This document shows, one piece after another, positions 5,888-7,819 of a stretch of 7,819 bases of DNA. The stretch's first letter is position 1. Each line of letters starts with the position of its first letter. The notes beneath the pieces are model-generated. The model searched no databases. It saw only the letters and a program-made list of their open reading frames with translations, and was not told the DNA's origin. Origin of the DNA: Bacillota bacterium (GTDB lineage: Bacteria > Bacillota > Bacilli > Bacillales > Cytobacillaceae); NCBI GenBank assembly GCA_023389895.1, contig JAEWDX010000420.1, positions 1 through 7,819 on the forward strand, given 5' to 3'. The position numbers and the translations under genes are program-made.

Positions 5888-5915
5888 ATAATACTAGATG
5901 TTCAAACAATTTCAA
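5888..5915 (-). promoter_or_regulatory. Promoter of the regulator-hydrolase operon
   Basis: On the minus strand TTGAAA (5910-5915) and TATTAT (5888-5893) are 16 bases apart. The start site would fall near 5881, giving a leader of under 20 bases. Direct TTGAA repeats overlap the -35 and spacer and could be a binding site for the encoded regulator. Confidence 0.5.
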
Positions 5916-5944
5916 CCAACTGAATGAAACATTTTTTGTTAGTT

Positions 5945-6128
5945 TTAGTTGCGTATTTCCTTTGATTTTCTTCGTGCATCTGCCGGCTTTTCCCGCATCC
6001 TCCGGGATGGCCCATGTCCAGCCGAGCCGGTATGATCCCTCAATTCTTCCTGCTTACATAGAAGTTGAATACGCCGGTCTGAAATGCCCCACTTCTCACT
6101 AACTTCTTTTTGCCGTTATATATTTCAC
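5945..6128 (-). pseudogene. Decayed small helix-turn-helix DNA-binding protein
   Basis: From GTG 6126-6128 (AAAGGGG at 6137-6143, eight bases upstream) the minus strand reads VKYITAK. After a one-base shift in an A-run it reads AKEVSEKWGISDRRIQLLCK. After a second shift it reads GRIEGSYRLGWTWAIPEDAG, and after a third PADARRKSKEIRN, ending at TAA 5945-5947. Joined, this is a typical 60-residue excisionase-like HTH protein of Clostridia, of the kind with 'AxxVSEKWGIS-RRIQxLC-xGRIxG' and a C-terminal 'IPxDAxKPADxRxKS'. Such proteins are found in accessory regions next to toxins or mobile genes. All three lesions are single-base. Promoter and binding site remain, so the loss of coding ability looks recent, or the shifts are sequencing errors. 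Confidence 0.8.
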
Positions 6129-6175
6129 AAGTACATCCCCTTTCGGATTATCGTTACCTTTCATTAAATATACGA

Positions 6176-6205
6176 ATAATATCCAAATTTCTATCATTTT
6201 ATCAA
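6176..6205 (-). promoter_or_regulatory. Promoter of the decayed HTH gene
   Basis: On the minus strand TTGATA (6200-6205) and TATTAT (6176-6181) are 18 bases apart, about 50 bases before the GTG at 6128. Confidence 0.4.
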
Positions 6206-6289
6206 TGAGTTATTATCCCTTATTTAAGAATAATGTTTACAGGAAAAGGACAACATCAAGTCTATGTTGAATTTATCATAATAAGAGAT

Positions 6290-6660
6290 ATGATTATTAG
6301 GAAAAGAGGTTTGAATTAATCTGGGAGAGGGAAGGATTAACACCATATTTTCTTAAAGAAGAAGAAACGATTGTTGGGTTTTTACTTCTCTTAGAAAAAC
6401 CTTTTTTACAAAAAGATTTTGATTACGGCATAAATGATATTTTTATATTTAAAAAATTCAGAAGAAAAGGTATCGCAATTAAACTATTAAAAGAATTATT
6501 TAAACAAAAGCAAGGAAGATATTTTGTTATTGAACTAGCTAACAATCAACCAGCTGTGTTGTTCTGGAAAAATGTATATCGGGAGCTAAATATAGTATTT
6601 GAAGAAAAGCAACAAGTTATTGATGATGAAGAATGTTTCGTTCAATCTTTTCAAATATAA
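6290..6660 (+). pseudogene. GNAT-family N-acetyltransferase, frameshifted
   Basis: The plus strand is open from 6301 to TAA 6658-6660 (119 codons) but has no ATG, GTG or TTG start near its beginning. It encodes FELIWEREGL, then IVGFLLLLEKPF, then INDIFIFKKFRRKGIAIKLL and ELANNQPAVLFWKNVY. RRKGIA is the acetyl-CoA pyrophosphate-binding loop (motif A) and NQPAVLFWKN is the motif B strand-helix typical of GNAT enzymes. An ATG at 6290 in another frame gives MIIRKR, the usual first strand, so a single-base change near 6300-6310 separates start and body. The region between the first helix and third strand is shorter than usual, hinting at an internal deletion. The substrate is unknown. It points away from the HTH pseudogene. 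Confidence 0.8.
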
Positions 6661-6727
6661 ATACTTTATTCTTGTTGATGACCGTTAATGTAGATATTCT
6701 ACTTTTTCCAATACATTTTGATATAAA

Positions 6728-6776
6728 AAATAGGCTAAATCTATAGGTCTTAAAAAACCTAAGGCTTAGCCTATTT
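6728..6776 (-). terminator. Strong terminator after the DUF3795 gene
   Basis: AAATAGGCTAA (6728-6738) and TTAGCCTATTT (6766-6776) form an 11-bp perfect stem, with an inner TAGGT/ACCTA stem (6744-6748 and 6757-6761). On the minus strand it is followed by TTTTTTATAT, a good T-run. On the plus strand the T-run is weak, but it may still stop transcripts from the GNAT side, as the two genes converge here. Confidence 0.8.
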
Positions 6777-6818
6777 AATTATTAATCAAATTTGGGGCTT
6801 ATTTTTTACTGAAATACA

Positions 6819-7376
6819 TTACTTCTTTGCATGCTTTTTATTAAGCTTTAAAACAATATTTTTCGGTTCTGCAGCAGTTTGAAAAACTGTTACTGCAACA
6901 CTCGCTTTTTCTTTTAGCGTCAAGTTTTCATTTGCAGTCTTAGAATTGATTTGCTCTATAATATTTTTCAAATCATGCAAATCTAAAAGGTTGACAGCTA
7001 AACTAAAAAAGCTTTTTCGACGTCCATCGTTATAGTTTGCGAGCAAATGTTTTAGTATCTTAGCTTTTTCTATTAATTCAGAATTATATAGTTCCGCACC
7101 TATTTTCTGCACCTTTTTCATATCTTTAAGCTGATTGCGATGGGTAATAAAAGAGTCAAATTCATCTATGCCTCTGTACTTTTCACAAGGATATTCATTG
7201 CATAGATAACAGTATTCAATGTCTCCGTGCTGTAAACTGCACTTGGCAATAGCACAACCCTGATTACCTGCACCTCCACCACAACCGGGGCAGTAATTAT
7301 CCAATTTCATAGTACAAAGTTCGCAATTCAAACCACATAACGAAAACATTAGGTCTTTTCTTTGAAAGTTTTTCAT
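6819..7376 (-). CDS. DUF3795 cysteine-rich protein
   Basis: An intact 185-residue protein. The first 65 residues carry ten cysteines (14, 18, 21, 29, 32, 41, 46, 56, 59, 64) in the pattern CGLNCxxC, CPGCGGG, CAIAKC, CYLC and YPC. This is the signature of the DUF3795 family and should bind zinc or an iron-sulfur cluster. The rest (about 70-185) is a soluble, largely helical tail with a lysine-rich end. Function is unknown for the family. The ATG at 7376 is fixed by AAGGAGG (7383-7389), six bases upstream. It is monocistronic, ending in the terminator at 6728-6776. It is unlike the decayed neighbours in having an undamaged frame. Confidence 0.88.
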   Translation of the reverse strand: MKNFQRKDLMFSLCGLNCELCTMKLDNYCPGCGGGAGNQGCAIAKCSLQHGDIEYCYLCNEYPCEKYRGIDEFDSFITHRNQLKDMKKVQKIGAELYNSELIEKAKILKHLLANYNDGRRKSFFSLAVNLLDLHDLKNIIEQINSKTANENLTLKEKASVAVTVFQTAAEPKNIVLKLNKKHAKK

Positions 7377-7409
7377 ACTTACCCTCCTTGCATGGGATAT
7401 AAGTTCTCT

Positions 7410-7469
7410 TTAACATAGAGAAAAAAATTCATTTGTTTGCCACTTTATTATCTGTTCCTCATCATTCAT
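7410..7469 (-). CDS. Possible 19-codon ORF upstream of the DUF3795 gene
   Basis: ATG 7467-7469 to TAA 7410-7412 encodes MNDEEQIIKWQTNEFFSLC. AGGGG lies about nine bases before the ATG. It is separated from the DUF3795 start by 33 bases and could be a leader peptide or the N-terminal stub of a lost gene. There is no homology evidence. Confidence 0.2.
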   Translation of the reverse strand: MNDEEQIIKWQTNEFFSLC

Positions 7470-7577
7470 TTACATACACCCCTCATCATTTTTCTTAATA
7501 TATCAAGTCTTATCAAAAAAAGCACGTTAAAAAATATCATGTAATTTAATTGCTTTAGTCTAAAAGAATAAGATGGA

Positions 7578-7660
7578 ACGCCTAATGCGGTGAAAATCGC
7601 ACGTTGGGTGTGGAGCAGGGGAAAAGATGGAGATTGCATCAAAGTCTTACCTATTGCTAT
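7578..7660 (+). ncRNA. Group II intron 3' end (domains V and VI), remnant
   Basis: Positions 7578-7611 are exactly 34 bases and fold as group II intron domain V. The lower stem ACGCCTAAT pairs with GTTGGGTGT, a two-base AC bulge precedes GTTGGG, and GCG pairs with CGC below a GAAA tetraloop. The catalytic triad is CGC, as in some bacterial intron classes. Several pairs differ from the common sequence but keep pairing, supporting a real fold. Bases 7614-7658 then form a domain VI-like helix (AGCA with TGCT, and GGGGAAAAGA with TCTTACC). No intron-encoded reverse transcriptase and no upstream domains are recognisable in the 170 bases before it, so the element is 5'-truncated. The intron end lies near 7660. 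Domain V is a secure call; domain VI and the boundary are approximate. Confidence 0.8.
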
Positions 7661-7742
7661 TAAAGTAACGAGCAGTTTAGTTTAATAATACCCTGGATAT
7701 TTATGGTAAGATTAATATAAAGGTTAATGGTGGAGGATGGTA

Positions 7743-7819
7743 TTGGTGAGGGTACTATTGGAGTTAATACGACTTACTGTTATTTTTGTATTTTTCTATG
7801 GAATTTTAGGTTCCCTTTT
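7743..7819 (+). CDS. Probable small membrane protein, 5' part (runs off the right edge)
   Basis: Twenty-five codons are open from TTG 7743, with GGAGG (7732-7736) six bases upstream. GTG 7746 at nine bases is the alternative start, and the ATG at 7737 abuts the GGAGG and is unlikely. The peptide reads MVRVLLELIRLTVIFVFFYGILGSL, a hydrophobic helix after a basic start. This suggests a signal anchor or the first membrane segment. The family cannot be named. It follows the intron remnant on the same strand. Confidence 0.5.
   Translation, partial: MVRVLLELIRLTVIFVFFYGILGSL

Noticed and set aside
6097..6203. ORF starting MIEIWILF that extends the HTH gene upstream
   Set aside because: It overlaps the predicted -35/-10 elements, and the GTG at 6128 has its own AAAGGGG site at the right spacing.
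1..7819. CRISPR array, tRNA or rRNA genes
   Set aside because: No regularly spaced direct repeats, no tRNA cloverleaf with T-loop motif and no conserved rRNA segments were seen on either strand.

Overview
The window is low-GC DNA with strong AGGAGG-type ribosome binding sites, Bacillota-type regulators and a truncated tRNA-dihydrouridine synthase gene. It looks like chromosome from a low-GC Bacillota, most likely a clostridial species; genus and species cannot be fixed from the sequence. Nearly all genes lie on the minus strand. Besides a few intact genes there is an unusual density of broken ones: a serine recombinase, a membrane protein, a small helix-turn-helix protein, a GNAT acetyltransferase and a CPBP-like protein. 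The 3' end of a group II intron is also present. This is accessory DNA shaped by past insertions and now decaying.

Layout. Positions 1-89 hold the 5' end of a dihydrouridine synthase gene (minus), with a promoter near 174-203. A terminator hairpin (294-334) and a short unrecognised coding tail follow. From 455 to 1309 (minus) is an intact 284-residue protein with an SH3/Tudor-like N-terminal motif and a charged coiled coil; it has a long leader that includes a 19-codon ORF. A fragment of a large serine recombinase (1623-1968, plus) is broken by four frame changes and sits behind a palindrome-bearing promoter.

From about 5915 down to 2011 (minus) runs a probable operon. In transcription order it encodes an XRE-HTH/AbrB fusion regulator, a membrane-anchored alpha/beta hydrolase, a frameshifted small membrane protein, a GyrI-like ligand-binding protein, a truncated CPBP-like membrane protein, a seven-helix CPBP-like membrane protein and a doubtful small ORF. 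Three related copies of a roughly 25-34 bp sequence lie in the gaps of this operon. The combination suggests a regulated envelope or small-molecule response unit, but no substrate can be read from the sequence.

Right of the operon are a decayed HTH gene (5945-6128, minus) with promoter and ribosome binding site still visible, a decayed GNAT acetyltransferase (6290-6660, plus), a strong terminator (6728-6776), an intact cysteine-rich DUF3795 protein (6819-7376, minus), domains V and VI of a group II intron with no reverse transcriptase (7578-7660, plus), and the start of a probable small membrane protein running off the right edge (7743 onward, plus).

Main points for follow-up are the hydrolase/GyrI/CPBP operon with its repeats, the orphan group II intron end, and whether the many single-base frameshifts are real decay or assembly error.
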